This document shows, piece by piece, positions 23,541 through 35,963 of a DNA stretch of 64,000 nucleotides. Within the stretch, counting starts at the first letter, position 1. The number at the start of each line of letters is the position of its first letter. A program made the position numbers and the translations under genes. Below the pieces are notes generated by a model. The model did not search any database and was not told the origin of the DNA. It was given only the letters and a program-made list of their open reading frames with translations. The stretch is from Boletus sp. NGJ (lineage: Eukaryota; Basidiomycota; Agaricomycetes; Boletales; Boletaceae). The stretch is from the NCBI GenBank assembly GCA_019096195.1, contig JAGTXK010000055.1, positions 1,426,001-1,490,000 of the forward strand, given 5' to 3'.

Positions 23541-26320
23541 ATGGACAACGCGCCGATAACCTCGACCTGCACTGAAAGTGCATCCAAATTGAGCTCACTT
23601 TTGATCGACCTTTCATACAACCCCAGCGAGGAATCGTGGCTCAACGTCCAGCTCATTTGTAGACATCTCGCAAACTTGCTGCGCATTAGAAATGGAACAG
23701 GTCGGTAGCACATCTTGTCATATTGAAATGTTGTTATCGGCCTCATCCCAACAGAGGACAATCATACAACTCTAGGAGAAAGCTCCTTGCCACAAGATCT
23801 CACCTCTCTTCTCTCCAAAGCGCTCGATGGATCAGCTGTTCCAAATGATACCCGCGCCACCGCTGTACTCGAGATCCTTCGCGTCAGCGCCAACCTCTGC
23901 GTTGAACATGGTGGGCACGACTGATTCTTCAAAAACATGTGCCACATTCAGTTTATTTCGCTCAGACCAAAATAGAGGACAGTTGTTAGAGGCTGGTTTT
24001 CCGCAGGCAACTGTATCGCTACTTGAAGGTTATGCAGATCAGCTACCGACTCAACCACAAGTCAACCCTTTACCACTATCCATCTCTCACCTGCAGGTCA
24101 TCAAGACTGCCATCGGTTTTCTTCTAAATTCATCTCTCGGCTATGGTGTGTTTACATGATTCACCGACGCGATGCACACTGATTTCAGTTCGTCCATAGA
24201 ACCAGTCAAGTTCCGACTCACAGCTCTCGAAGTCGCCATGACACTTGTACGCTTATCGTCTGCGATATACCCCGCCGGTGCCTGGATGAGAGGTCCCACA
24301 AGTCTGTTTCCGGCGGAGTCTTCTGGATTCGATGACATTCCTGAACATATGGCGGAGTCTTGGACTCTTCGCATCGGGCTCTCCAATTGGACTTGGAGGC
24401 TCATCACCGAACTCAGGGATGATGGTCAGTTCGTTCAGCGTACCTTACCGACCCTCGCGTCTGATCGTACCATAGCCCATCCGCTTTTTGAAACCGATGT
24501 CCTCCCTTTCCTTATCCAGCCATTGATCGCTTTCACGCCGCCATTGCTAACTGCCCCACCCCCTCCAGATTTTGCGCAACCATCGCAGCTCAGGACATCT
24601 CTCTTGCACGCTGATTTTGATCTACTCTCAGAAGCATGTTCGAACCTCGAGTCTCTCGCACTAGACGTTGAGGACATCCGATTGTCCCTAGCTCGCGGTT
24701 TTGTATTTCCTGCAGAGCATCAAAACGTCCCATGCCTCTCTGCGATGCTAGACTTTATCGAACAAGGAAGTTATGCACCGCTTTGGTATGTACAACACGA
24801 AGCCAGTCTGGATGATGGCGAGGTTCGGAGCCAAGAAAAGGCTTTCGATGACTGTAAGGCCGCTGTGATCAAAGCAGTGGTTGAAGAATCTGGAGAAGAA
24901 AAAAACACGGATGTGCTTTGTGACGACTCGGAGGAAATATACCCCGGTGGCAGATTCGTTTCTCGCATGGTCAATTGGGTTCGGGCTTTTGTTACTACGG
25001 GCAGCCATGGAAACCTTAGGGATGACTTGGTGATATGCGCGACTCTCGCCCTCGGAAACCTAACGAGAAGAGGTGATCATGTCGCAACGAGATGCCTCTA
25101 CTTAGACGGGTTGCTGATTTGACGCTTGCAGAATCTCAAGCGACCTTGTTACTATCCCCGCCACATAATATCGCTCAAATACTGTCCTCGAAATCTCTGC
25201 TCTCCCCAGCAACGGACCTCAAGTTGAAACATGGGGTCATCGGCCTGCTCAAGCATCTTTCCCAGTCATCCGTTCATTCTGTTTTCAATCGCACAGCTTT
25301 GAGCAATGCTGGAATAATCGAACGTATTGTGGAAAGCGGCGTTTGGGACGACCGAGGTGGTGTCATGGCAGACATCGTGCAAGTCAATGCCATTGGCGTA
25401 GTAAAGCACCTCTGCAACAACAGTAGTAGGTAGTTTGCTTTTCCAACTCTTCCTCTTCCTAACGGTACATCCGACATCAGTCGATAATTCATTCGCCGTC
25501 ATATTGCCCTCGGATAGCGCAGCCGCCCCAGCATCGGGACTCTCGCAGCTTCTTGCCTTGATTAGACGATCCGACACGGTCGCCATTAAAAGCGAAGGTA
25601 CACGCGTCATTGTCAATCTCATTAAATCACTTTGGTCAAGTGATCCCACGGTTGAACAACGGGACGCAGCAGAAAATCAGACGAGACAGCAGAAAAGGGA
25701 ACGCGCAATCCAAGCGCTGGTCACAATACCATGTGTTGACGCCCTTGCTGCGCTCGTCGGTAGAAGTGCAAAGTATCCAATTCTCATCAACGAGGCCATC
25801 GTTGCGTTCAGTCTGCTGAGTACTCATCGGGACGGCAGTAAGTTCATTGGGTCGATAAACATCATCATTGCGCTCACTTATGTTAGGCCAGTTGGTCTTG
25901 CACACCCTTATAACACCCCTCCCAAATGAGACAACCCCAGCCCCAGGTTCTGCAGCGATGTCGACAGTAGCTTCAACCAGCAGCGAGACAGGATCTCCTA
26001 TTATTACTTCTCCTCCTACGCGCCGTCGTGCTCCACCTCAGAGATGTGCTCTCGACCATGTTTTGAATATCCTTCGTCACGGTAGTAGCGACGACGCTTC
26101 CAGCCCCAGACAACCAGAGTTGACCTCATATCCTGTCGAGCTTCGCATCAATATCTGCGCTTTGCTCGGACAACTGGGGAAACGAACAGCTGGAGAGGAA
26201 TTGGAGATGGTCAAGGACAATGCAAGGTCTATCCTGGAGGACCTATCACAACCAAACTTCACTACCAAAGAGAATATGCTAGCAACTGCAGCGAAAAAGA
26301 CCCTTGATATGTGGACATGA
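23541..26320 (+). CDS. Armadillo-repeat protein, Rap1 GTPase-GDP dissociation stimulator-like
   Basis: SmgGDS/Rap1GDS1-like proteins bind prenylated small GTPases and act as chaperones or exchange factors. The start is the ATG at 23541 (MDNAPITSTCTESASKL), with the first intron at about 23701-23755 leading into DNHTTLGESSLPQDLTSLL. The diagnostic segment ILRVSANLCVEHG joins after an intron to NRGQLLEAGFPQATVSLLEG, the wording of ARM repeats in this family. Later helical repeats include LVICATLALGNLTRRGDHV, LKHGVIGLLKHLSQSS and GTRVIVNLIKSLWSS. Near 26000 there is a Ser/Thr/Pro linker. It ends AAKKTLDMWT with TGA at 26318-26320. ARM fold and family are likely. The GTPase partner cannot be told from sequence. 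Confidence 0.8.
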
Positions 26321-26479
26321 GAAAGGTTGTATAAAGGGGGAGACGGATACTGCGTGCATACGACCCTGTAAATGTAGCTAGCGTTCTTGTTGTAGACTGA
26401 TCGGGTTTCATATGACGGGCTACCGGCAAATCAGCTGCCATGCATAATCCGGCTCGAGCTTGCTTACGTCGTCTCATTC

Positions 26480-27758
26480 ATGGGGTCGAGCAAAATTCAC
26501 GTCAATATCTCTCAGGGAATCGCAACCATCACCCTCAATGAACCACAACGACTGAATGCGTTGTCGGCCGAAGGTTTGCGACATGCTCTTACTCGTACAT
26601 AGTTGCTCCAAGGAGTCATATCACAGACTACGACGATTTCGCAAACTCGTTGAGAGAAATTGACAAGCGCGACGATGTTGTAGCTACGGTGTGGCAAGGT
26701 AAGTTGTGCTACCTCTGTTTCAGTAGTCTATTCAGCTGAGGTTGTTTTCTTTAGCTAGCGGAAATTGGTTTTGCGCGTGAGTCGCTGGTGTTGATTACAG
26801 CAATGTCCACTGTCCCGAGCATGTCCTGGCTTCGCAGAGGAACTAATGTAAAGGACTCGACGCCTGTCGAGCCAACAGTCAGGGACCAACTCCGTGCCCG
26901 AGTAATTTCAGCGAACACGGATTGCACACGGGCGGTATATCGCACTCCGTATAATCAAGGGCTCCCGCTCTCATATTGTTCTAGCTTTATACTCACAGGA
27001 AAGTTTTGGTTGCCGCTCTAAACGGGCCTGTGATGGGTAAGCAGCCCTGTGACCGAATCACGTTGAAAGTGTTCCTCATGGACTTACGTAGGTATTGCGG
27101 CTGGTAAGTCAACCTCCCAAATGTCCGTCGGTCAACGAGACGATGTATTTCCAGCGTTCTTGGGGAATTTCGACTTCATCTACGCCCTCCCTGAAGCGTG
27201 GCTGTATGTCGGATTTCCCTTCTTGGGTGCGTCCTAGTCTACAGTACCTACATTTTACACCGACGTTGTTCCAAGGCATCGTGATTGAGGGGGGAGCGAG
27301 CGTCAACTTTATCAACCGAAGTGAGTGTTCTTTGGATACCCCTTGCGGATCCACCAACCATTCACAGTGGGTCTTGCCAAGGCAAATGAAGTGCTCATGT
27401 TCAACAAGAAGAAGAACGCCCAAGAGCTACTCGAATGTGGTTTTGTCAAGTGTGTTAGTCTCTATGCACTCTGGCTGCTCACGATATGACACTTTTAAAT
27501 AGTAAAATATTCCCCTCCCAGCCTGCCGAGTCATTTCATGCGGCAGTTCGGGAACATCTACTTGGCGAGCTTGATGGTCTGGACCATTCATCCGTACTTA
27601 CTATCAAAGCGCTCCTCAGAGCCGGCTTGTCTGAGAAGAACGACCCCGATGCCGTCAACCTTCGGGAAAGCTATGCACAAGCGGAAAGATTTGTCACTGG
27701 AATACCCGCTAGACGTTTCGGGATGATTGCACGCAAGGAAATCAAACATAAACTATAA
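26480..27758 (+). CDS. Enoyl-CoA hydratase/isomerase, peroxisomal delta3-delta2-enoyl-CoA isomerase-like
   Basis: Crotonase-fold enzyme expected to move double bonds of unsaturated fatty acids during peroxisomal beta-oxidation (Eci1/PECI class). The start is the ATG at 26480 (MGSSKIHVNISQGIATITL), followed by EPQRLNALSAE. Later exons carry DFANSLREIDKRDDVVATV, GNWFCA, GTNVKDSTPVEPTVRDQL, VAALNGPVMGIAA, FLGNFDFIYALPEAW, GASVNFINR and GLAKANEVLMFNKKKNA. The C-terminus is IARKEIKHKL. The final His-Lys-Leu is a PTS1-like peroxisomal signal, close to the HRL end of yeast Eci1. The introns are short and one exon near 26760 is small, so joins there are tentative. Isomerase rather than hydratase is inferred from the PTS1 and overall similarity. 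Confidence 0.85.
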
Positions 27759-28017
27759 CACGTTTGTTAAAGTGGTAGCACCTCTTGACTATTCACTTAT
27801 GCTTATCATCAAAGTTTGTTCTCGGCTCGTCGGGGCCCGCGGTGTGCCTGCAAAGTCTCTTACCCACATGTGCTTCTGCGCCAGCGCTCCTTGTCAGTTC
27901 ACACCGGGCAACGCAAGAAGACGCTATGTTTATGCGTGATTGCAAGTTTGCTATCGCGAGGTACAATTCTTACCTCGTTCTATGAGTGACGGGTAGGATT
28001 TTTATCACCAGGAAGAT

Positions 28018-30101
28018 ATGCCCACCATCCCGACGAGCCGGCTCGCAAGCGAAGAGGATCATCACAACCAAGATGCAAACCACACAGACACTCTCCATCG
28101 CGGGCTAGAGAGTCGCCACATATCGATGATTGCCGTGCGTCACTTTTGATAACCAGGCGACTGTATCTTATGCGCTTTAAAGCTGGGAGGCGCCATTGGA
28201 ACGGGACTTATCATGAGTTCTGGGACAGCACTCGTCCAAGGTGGACCTCTTGGGCTGTGTCTTGGATACGTATTCGTGGGCTTTATCTGTTACTTGGTCA
28301 TGATTGCGCTCGGGGAGATGTCAGCCTACCTACCACACAAGAAAGGTTTTGCAGGTTATGCGACGCGCTTTGTGGATCCTGCGTTTGGGTTTGCTGTTGG
28401 CTGGAATTACCTGATAAAATATCTCATTGCCCCGGCCAGCAATATCAATGCTGCTTGCATAGTGATGCAGTATTGGACGCAGTCAGTGCCGCTCGGGGTG
28501 TGGACAGGTTCGTTTTTCTCGCGCGCTCGGACCAATCGATCAGTGATTCTTTGCTCTGCTAGCTGTATATATCACCTGTAGTGAGTGTGTCATCCACCGT
28601 GATGAGGAATTCATTCAAAGGATGGGTTGTGTTTAAAGCTTTACTTGTCAACTTGCTCGGCGTGCGCATCTTCGGGGAACTAGAATTCTGGATGAGCAGC
28701 CTCAAAATCCTCTCACTGGCTGGGTTCATACTTCTGAGCATCGTCATTGATCTTGGTGGAAACCCATTGCATGACCGCATTGGATTTCGATATTGGCGGC
28801 CCCCCAACGGCCCCATGGGTAATTATCTCCAGTCATATGTTCACGACGATCACTTGGCAGTCTTCTTGGGATTTTGGAGCACCCTGACCACCGCGCTTTT
28901 TGCATACATCGGGACGGAGCTCATCGGCGTCACGGTTGGAGAGACGAAGAACCCCCAAAAAAATGTTCCCCGAGCGATAAAGCAGACGTTTATCCGGATA
29001 TTCGTTTTTTACATTGGCACCGTGTTCGCGATCAGCTTGATTGTGCCGAGTACGAGTAAGGTGTGTGGGAACGGAGGAGAACTCGGGCTAGAGCACCTGA
29101 CCACATTTCAAGGCGCTCTTCGTTGCCAATAGTTCCCAGCCTGGCGCAGCGGCGTCTCCGATTATTGTTGGTGAGAAGATCGGGTCCTGTTTCAGTCCCT
29201 GCACGCTGAAGCGCTGATGGATCGCACACTGTATAGGTGTCACGCTGGTCAACATCAGCTCACTCAATAATGTCGTCAACGCGATTATCCTTATCTTTAC
29301 CTTGAGCGGTGCCAGCTCAGATTTATATATCGCATCGCGGACGTTACACGGCCTCGCTTTGGAAGGAAAGGCTCACCACATCTTCGCCAAGGCTAACCGG
29401 ATAGGCGTGCCTTGGACTTGCCTGTTATCGGTTACGGTATTCTGTGGGCTGGCATTCCTCAACGTCAATTCATCTAGTGCTACCGGTGGGAGTATCAGGA
29501 TACTTATCTCTCACCGCGTGACGCTGACCGCATGCGTAGTGTTCGCGTATTTTGTCAATCTGTTGTCTGCCTACGGTGCCTTGACTTGGATGGCTATTAC
29601 ATATACCCACATGTTGGTCCTTGAAACCCATCGATAGTGTTCTGACGCTGATGAAACGCAACAGTCGATTCATGATGGCACTCAAGGCGCAAGGTATCTC
29701 ACGAGATACACTGCCGTACAAGGCACCCTTGCAGCCTTACGGATCCTGGTTCGCATTGATCTCCGCAGGGATCATCACACTCTTTAAAGGCAAGCGATAC
29801 ACAATATGTTGCGCGTGATACCAACCTCGCGCAGGCTTTTATGCATTCATCCCCAGATTCAACGCAAGGTTGTTCGTCACGTGAGTATACCCAACCCGCG
29901 GAGTATGTCACTGAATGATGGACGGGTGGCCGCAGCGCGTACATTCCGATTCCTGCATTCCTCCTTTTGTGGCTCGGCTATAGAGTGTATTGCCGAACGA
30001 GTCTCATACCTCCTGATCAGGTCGACTTAATAAGTGGGAAGATTGACGAAGAACGGCAGCCGGAGAAGGAGGGTGATTTTGCGGGGATGCGGGGGATATG
30101 A
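28018..30101 (+). CDS. Amino-acid permease (YAT/AAT family)
   Basis: Plasma-membrane amino-acid:proton symporter of the fungal YAT family (PF00324). The start is the ATG at 28018 (MPTIPTSRLASEEDHHNQD), giving a hydrophilic cytosolic N-terminus. The first intron (about 28134-28181) joins MIA to the TM1 motif LGGAIGTGLIMSSGTALV. Further membrane segments include GLCLGYVFVGFICYLVMIAL, the YAT-type GEMSAYLP, FAVGWNYLIKYLI, TTALFAYIGTELIGVTVGE with ETKNPQKNVPRAIKQTF, and a late TM pair ending FLLLWLGYRVYCRTSLI. It ends at 30099-30101 after GDFAGMRGI. About eight introns. Substrate specificity cannot be read from the sequence. Confidence 0.9.
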
Positions 30102-30346
30102 AAGCAGCAGGTCAGCAGACCCAATTTGTTCTAGTTCAGACTAGGTTTTGCACGTTCGTGACCACACGACAGGGTACTGAACCAAAACATGATAAGTTAA
30201 TGTAATGTAGTACAACTAGCAAAGTAGAAGACGGTTGCGGAGCTTGTAGTACAGATGCGATTGCCCAGTGTGAGGGGGAGATTACCAACATTAACGATAT
30301 AAAGTGCACGGTAACAGGGATCGAGAGGACTACCAGCGTCACGGGA

Positions 30347-30934
30347 TCACGTTCTAATTCTGGTATTCGCGGCCAAGGTCCTGTCGGACGTGGACGGCTG
30401 GGATTGGCGATTGGCAGTGTGGAGAGCGAGGAGTACGTCGGCGTTGTCGTTGGTGTTGAGTACATCGCGTATAGACTTTTCGGCCAGTATACATGTCTAG
30501 GGCAGCGAGTGAGAAAAGGATGCAAGGACGGTAGGTTTGACTCACTCTGCTATAACCGCCGCGCTGAAGGGGTTGGCGAGAGATGGCGATAGCATTGTGG
30601 ATACTGTCGTAAGCGTACCTCCGCCTGATGAGATGCAATTGTGAGCGAAAGTTGAATGTGACCAAGGAGAATTCACGGACAAGACGCTCTCGAGTTCGCT
30701 GCGGGAACGAGGGATAATGAAGAGGTCTGAGCCAGAGAGGTAGCGGTTGAACGCCTGGTAGGAGGCACATCCCGCGACGAGAGTTTCGTTGAACGAGGGA
30801 TGATCCTGATCCCAAGTGAACCAATTTTCGCTGTGAAGGGGGTGAGAAGGGGTGGGAGGAGCTGCCAAAGGGACATACGTTAGATGGGAGTGGGCGATGG
30901 CCTCTGAGGTGTGGGGAGCGAGGAAACGATCCAT
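30347..30934 (-). CDS. Uncharacterised small protein (about 155 residues)
   Basis: The start is the ATG at 30934 (MDRFLAPHTSEAIAHSHL). A clean intron with donor GTATGT and acceptor TTCACAG joins LT to ENWFTWDQDHPSFNETLVA. The second exon is long and open (SGSDLFIIPRSRSELESVL, SSGGGTLTTVSTMLSPSLA) and ends FSAAVIAE at a GTGAGT donor. The third exon reads SIRDVLNTNDNADVLLALH and ends NTRIRT with TGA at 30347-30349. The phases fit at both introns, which supports a real gene. There is no signal peptide or membrane segment, and I recognise no domain. It is divergent from the pirin gene. Confidence 0.55.
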
Positions 30935-31394
30935 AGGGAGTGGATATGTGCTTGGGGGGAAGGAAGGGCGGAATGAAGGAAAGGCGGTGTGAGCAGGTAT
31001 ATATACGTGGAGTTTAACGTTGCTCGAGTACAGGAAATTTGGGCGTCTTGGAATATTAAATATCAGCGTGATGCTCGCAGAAAAAGAAAACGCACGGATT
31101 GTCCGCATTCAGCGATAAACGTTTTGTCCACCGCCACTTGCCTTTTTCAGCTCGCACGTTCGATGTCCTTGGAGACGGGTTACTCGTACGTTGCTGGGGG
31201 TTGCCGTCGAGAAACCTGTGCAGCTGCTGTGCCCTTCCAACCATCAGCATACGAGTCATCGAAATCACCCCCCCGGTACACAAGACCCATAAAACAGAAT
31301 AGTTATGACAGACTTGGTCACGTGTACAGCGCTGATTCAGCGTCAATGCCAGTGAGGATGAGTACAAGGTCCACACCCTCTTCCTTTCTCCCAA
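30935..31394. promoter_or_regulatory. Divergent intergenic region, unknown gene / pirin
   Basis: 460 bases between outward-facing starts. A TATATATA run at about 30998-31005 lies 65-70 bases upstream of the minus-strand ATG and could be its TATA box. No long supported open frame is present. Confidence 0.4.
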
Positions 31395-32897
31395 ATGGCT
31401 CTTTCTCGAAGCGTGATCAAGAAAGTGTTTGCTGTAGAGACAGCAGAAGTTCGTCCATTTTGTCCTAGTGATCTCCGTCTCCTGATCACTCTCGCAGGGC
31501 GTAGGCGCACTCGTCCGACGCTCCATCGGATCCATGAACCTGCGCAACTTGACTCCTTTCTTGATGTTAGATCACTTCCATGTCTCGAAAGGCGCCGTGA
31601 GCAACGACCCCTCACCTTCCCATATCTATCACTGACTCGCAAGGGGACCCTCCAGGGTTTCCCCGATCACCCCCACAGAGGCCAAGTAACTGTAACATAC
31701 ATGCTTGAAGGGTAAGACACCGCTGCATAACCCACACCGGGGCTTACCCTTTACAAAGGTCGAGTCGTCACGAGGACTCTGAAGGACACGCCGGAACGAT
31801 CGAAACAGGTGGCGTCCAATGGATGTGTGCTGTGCGTAATCCAATCTCGTCATTCTGCCGTCTTCCATATCTATTTACATCGTGCTTCCATAGGGTAAGG
31901 GTATCATGCACGCCGAGATGCCAGTACACGCGCCGGGTGTTCCCGAACCAAGGGGATTTCAACTCTGGGTTGACTTGCCCAAGCAGGTATGATCATACTG
32001 GTCCATGAATCAGGGCCACTCACGCTTTGCTCCTTCGTTGCATACAGTTTAAGATGGTAGTAAGTCACCGGTCGTGGAAAACCGCCCAGTTCATCCTGGA
32101 TTGATAATACTTCCCAGGAGCCTTCTTATCAGGAGTTTGGCCCTGCATCGTGCGTTTGTTGATGAACCTCCTCGCACAAGCTACTGACGTGAAATAGCAT
32201 CCCAGTCGCATATCCAAATGGCACCAAAGGGTCCATCAACATCAAAGTTATTAGTGGGAAAAGTCACGGCGTCGAATCCCCTGTCCGACCACTCGGTGGG
32301 TGCTGGTACTTCCACGTAACAATGAACAAGTCAGGGGATAACATATTCCAGGATATCCGTAGGTCGCCACTCCTTTTCGATGGGAACATGGCTGAGATAG
32401 CTTTCTTAGCCGCTGGTTGGACATCATTTATCTATCGTACGCGGTGCCTTTGCATGGGTGTGTAATCGCTGACTTTGGATAATCAGTCTGGAAAGGGGCC
32501 ATTTCCGTCGGAGATGATGATTCCGTTTATGACATCTTCCACACTCTTGTCCTCTCCAACGAAGGTGGAGAGACTGGAGCAAGAATCACAGCGATCAAAG
32601 ATGACACTGAGTTCATTTTGGTATGTTCTTTCCATCAAACTTGGATGGTTCTGGCGATGAACGCGCGTCAGGCTGCGGCTGAACCTCTCGACCAAACCGT
32701 TTTCCAATACGGCCCATTTGTAATGACATCGCGCGAAGAGATACAAAAGACACTGATGGACTGTAATCATCTACTTGGTCCTTCACGTCGTGGACTTTTG
32801 CTGACACATTCAACTAGATCAAACTGGCAAGAATGGCTTTGAGAAGGCCCATACTTGGAAAAGCAAGATAGGACACGAAACGAGTTCCCTACGATGA
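31395..32897 (+). CDS. Pirin family protein (bicupin)
   Basis: Pirins are iron-binding bicupins, nuclear redox-sensing co-regulators in animals and quercetinase-like in some microbes. The start is the ATG at 31395 (MALSRSVIKKVFAVETAE). The metal-binding cupin follows in several exons: LTPFLMLDHFHVSKGA, FPDHPHRGQVTVTYMLEG (two of the metal histidines), then GKGIMHAEMPVHAPGVPEPR and FQLWVDLPKQ. Between 32000 and 32450 the exons are short and only partly followed. The C-terminal cupin exon reads NEGGETGARITAIKDDTEF and continues GEPLDQTVFQYGPFVM after an intron. A last intron (about 32762-32818) joins to QTGKNGFEKAHTWKSKIG, ending in TGA at 32895-32897. Family is certain, role unknown. Confidence 0.9.
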
Positions 32898-32976
32898 ACG
32901 CTCCACCGGTTGATCGAATCTCTTGCGTATTGCGAGACGGCTCTGACAAATTACAATGTCTTTTTTTTTTGTGTAA

Positions 32977-34379
32977 TCATTCTTGATCCCTTTCGCCTAT
33001 GTGTTTCATCTGTTCCCATATATCTCCTTCATCCTCTTCGGCAGTTGTCTGCAGATTTCCTGCAGCACTTTGATCCCAGACAACCACAGTGGGGACTGTG
33101 GTCATGTATACTTTATCGAGCACGGTACCCTTCTCTTCCTGTTGCATGCCGACCTCGGCAGCAGGCGGGAATGTGCTATGAATGCGGGCAAAGCGATCCA
33201 GAGACATCGAAGCGAGGCATGAAGGCGCTACAGCCAATGAATTTACAGCGCCGGATATTCCTAGGAATATGTTGGCATCAACAAGAGCCTGGAACACCAC
33301 AAAGATGCATACCCTTGTATCCATAGCTGACTCCGCCAGTGCGTAGATCAAGCGCAAAGAGATTTGTTCCTTGATCCGATACGAACACCTCGCTAGTAAT
33401 TGGGGTTATGGGGTTAACAAGTGGATGAAAACACCCTAACTCACTGCTCCGACAATCCCGTTTCGACCGATTTAACACCGCCCACCTTGCCAACGCCTTT
33501 GAAGTTGCTGACAGGTCGCGGCCCAGAACGTGTGTCGTACCTGCGAAGATCGCCATAGCGGGTACCGGCAAGTATCTGGGGTTGACTCGATGAAGTCGAT
33601 AACGATATATATGCGAGACAGGTATTGTGGACTGGTTGACGTAGTCCTAGGTAGTCGTTTGCTACATTCTTGGCACGCCAGACTTCGCCGGGGAACAGGG
33701 CCTCAGCTCTTTTTCGTTTCTTGCTGCTTGGGGAAGCCGCAGAACCGTCCGGTGGTGACTTGAAAGCACGTTCGGTATTCCAAATTGACACTTCGACTTC
33801 GTCACCGCCATAAGCAAAAGTTTCTTGGTTGGGTCCCAGCCGCCAGCCCATAAGTCGCGACGGGAGCGCGCCGAGTTTATGCATCGGGCCAACTTCGTCA
33901 CTTGTAGAAGTCAGTCGAAGTGCTCCATTAGAGGCGCATGAATATACAATACTTTTGAAAAGACATTTTACTGAGCGTGTTCTTGACCAGTTTTTTTTTA
34001 TTTTTTACCACTCACTTTTGTACCGACGCCAGACCGACGAAAGAATGGTCCGCTTTAAACCTCGTCTCCTTCCATTCATGACGTTGCTCCAGGTTACCCT
34101 CGCCAGTCAGTGATGCAAGACGAAGGATACCATCTGCGTGTGCGGAAGCCAACTTGCCTTGAGCATTATTCGTCGCGTTCGACTGCTCGATGTTGGCGAG
34201 GCACGCACCAGAGTCGGACCATTGCTACTGACAGCTAACCTCTGTACCCCTTGCCTGAAACCAGTCGAAGTGCCATCGTGGAGAGTCTTTAACAGTAGCT
34301 TGTTCGTTGGGGACGCGCCTGGGTCGTACGAGATGGATTTTATATTGCCCAGCTCGTCGCCGGTCAGAAATCGAGGCAT
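32977..34379 (-). CDS. NSA1: Ribosome biogenesis WD40 protein Nsa1/WDR74
   Basis: Nsa1 is a seven-blade WD40 protein of early pre-60S particles, recycled by the Rix7 AAA-ATPase. The start is the ATG at 34379 (MPRFLTGDELGNIKSISY), typical of fungal Nsa1. Later exons carry GQVQR-like GVQRLAVSSNGPTLVRA, FAYGGDEVEVSIWNTERAF, a basic loop SSKKRKRAEALFPGEVWRAK, ILAGTRYGDLRRYDTRSG, and LFALDLRTGGVSYGYKG. The C-terminal exon contains FLGISGAVNSLAVAPSCLA and SLDRFARIHSTFP, with an acidic tail ending GERDQE at 32977-32979. It starts 105 bases from the divergent RMD5 start codon. A short in-frame upstream extension (MADSSSRRSV) is possible but less likely. Confidence 0.88.
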
Positions 34380-34484
34380 TACTCTATCGACGTGACGTGA
34401 CAAAGTGTGAACGCTCCGCCGCGACGAGGAGTCAGCCATACAGTAACACTCTCATTAGCCTACAAGATCGATCATCACGACACT
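34380..34484. promoter_or_regulatory. Short shared promoter between NSA1 and RMD5
   Basis: 105 bases separate two divergent start codons. No repeat and no TATA box is evident. The role as a bidirectional promoter is inferred from spacing only. Confidence 0.45.
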
Positions 34485-35916
34485 ATGGACGGACCCACGA
34501 AGGAGCTGGAAAAGCTCAGGGCATCGACAGAGAGCTCGACAAAGGGAAAAATTCCCTCTGTGGAAAGCTCGCTGGACTCTCTGCTCCAGTCCTTGTATGA
34601 AGTCAGGAGCAGAGTCGAGGCCGGCACCGTGACTCAAGACACGTTCGCATTGCTGTCACAGACGATAGACGGTAGGAAGAAGGAGATCGACGAGAAACAA
34701 AAGGAGGTTTACAACGCGATTGCGAGGGTCGGAAAGGCTTTGGACAAGGTATGACTGACTTCGCCCCCTCGCCGGCGCAGAGCGCATGCTCATCCCCTCC
34801 CCAGAAATTCACACAGCCCTTGCCCACTTATGACCCCCTCTTCACATCCCATGCTGCCAAAGAAGCACTCGATCGAACAATTGCATTGCACCTCCTTCGT
34901 ACAGGTCAATTCTCCACAGCAGAGACCTTCATCGAGGTACGTCCACTATGCCCCACTTCAGTGACATACTGGCAAACAAATGTACCCAGGAGTCTGGTGT
35001 CGAAATCGCTTCTGAACTGCATAGTCAGTTCGTGGAGCTTCACCGCATCATGACAGCTCTCCGAAGACAAGATGTCGGCCCTGCGCTTGAGTGAGCACTT
35101 TGCGAGAAAGGTTCCTCACTTGCAAGCTAAAGCGTACTGTCAGGTGGTCCAGGAAGAACCGCTCGTTCCTTCGTTCACGGTCTTCTCCATTGGAATTCTA
35201 CCTTCACCGCTCTCAATACATACGATTACTCCTTTCCTCCGATCCATCCAATCCTACTCCAGCGATATCGTACGCAAATGCGGCTTTGCGAGGCTTCTAT
35301 CCTGAACACGCACTCGAGTTCAAACGCCTCATGACCTGTCTGGCTTACCTTCCCAAGCAGAAACTAGAGCGTTCCCCATATGCAGACCTTGCCTCGCCTT
35401 CGCTTCATACGGACCTTGAACCGCTTTTTGCGAAAGAGTATTGTGCAAGTCTTGGAATGAGTCAACAGGTCCCCCTCCGAGTCGTCGGCGATATTGGGGG
35501 TGGAGGCGCACTGGCAAGGATCGAAAAGGCACGGACTGTGATGAAAGAGAAGAAGAGCGAGTGGAGCCAAAGCGACGAGCTTCCTGTATGCTATTCATCT
35601 GGATGTGACCCTTTGATTATTGACGGTGTTGTCCCATAGATTGAGATACCCCTTGCCCCGGAAAACCGTTATCATTCGATCTTCGCATGTCCTGTCTCAA
35701 AGGACCAGTCCACAGAGCAGAATCCACCAATGATGATGACCTGTGGACACGTTATCACAAAGGACAGCCTACAGAAGCTTAGCAAAGTTAATGGGTTCGT
35801 CCCCTCTTATGTTCTGCCGCCTCTGTGATTGAGACAGAGATATCTGCAGACGTGTCAAATGTCCATACTGTCCAGCGGAGTCAATGCAAGGCAATGCTCT
35901 GCGTGTATATTTCTAG
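34485..35916 (+). CDS. RMD5: GID/CTLH ubiquitin ligase RING subunit Rmd5/Gid2
   Basis: Rmd5 is a catalytic RING-like subunit of the GID (CTLH) E3 ligase, which in yeast degrades gluconeogenic enzymes. The start is the ATG at 34485 ([18 protein letters not shown]), with an N-terminal coiled coil ([20 protein letters not shown]). A LisH-type segment ([18 protein letters not shown]) and CTLH segment ([38 protein letters not shown]) follow, then the CRA region ([19 protein letters not shown]). The C-terminal degenerate RING reads [33 protein letters not shown] and [11 protein letters not shown]. It ends LRVYF with TAG at 35914-35916. Five or six introns. The RING has fewer metal ligands than a canonical one, as is normal for Rmd5. 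Confidence 0.93.
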
Positions 35917-35963
35917 CATAGTCATTCTTAATGTGCACCCATCATGCATTGTGCTTGTACTGT

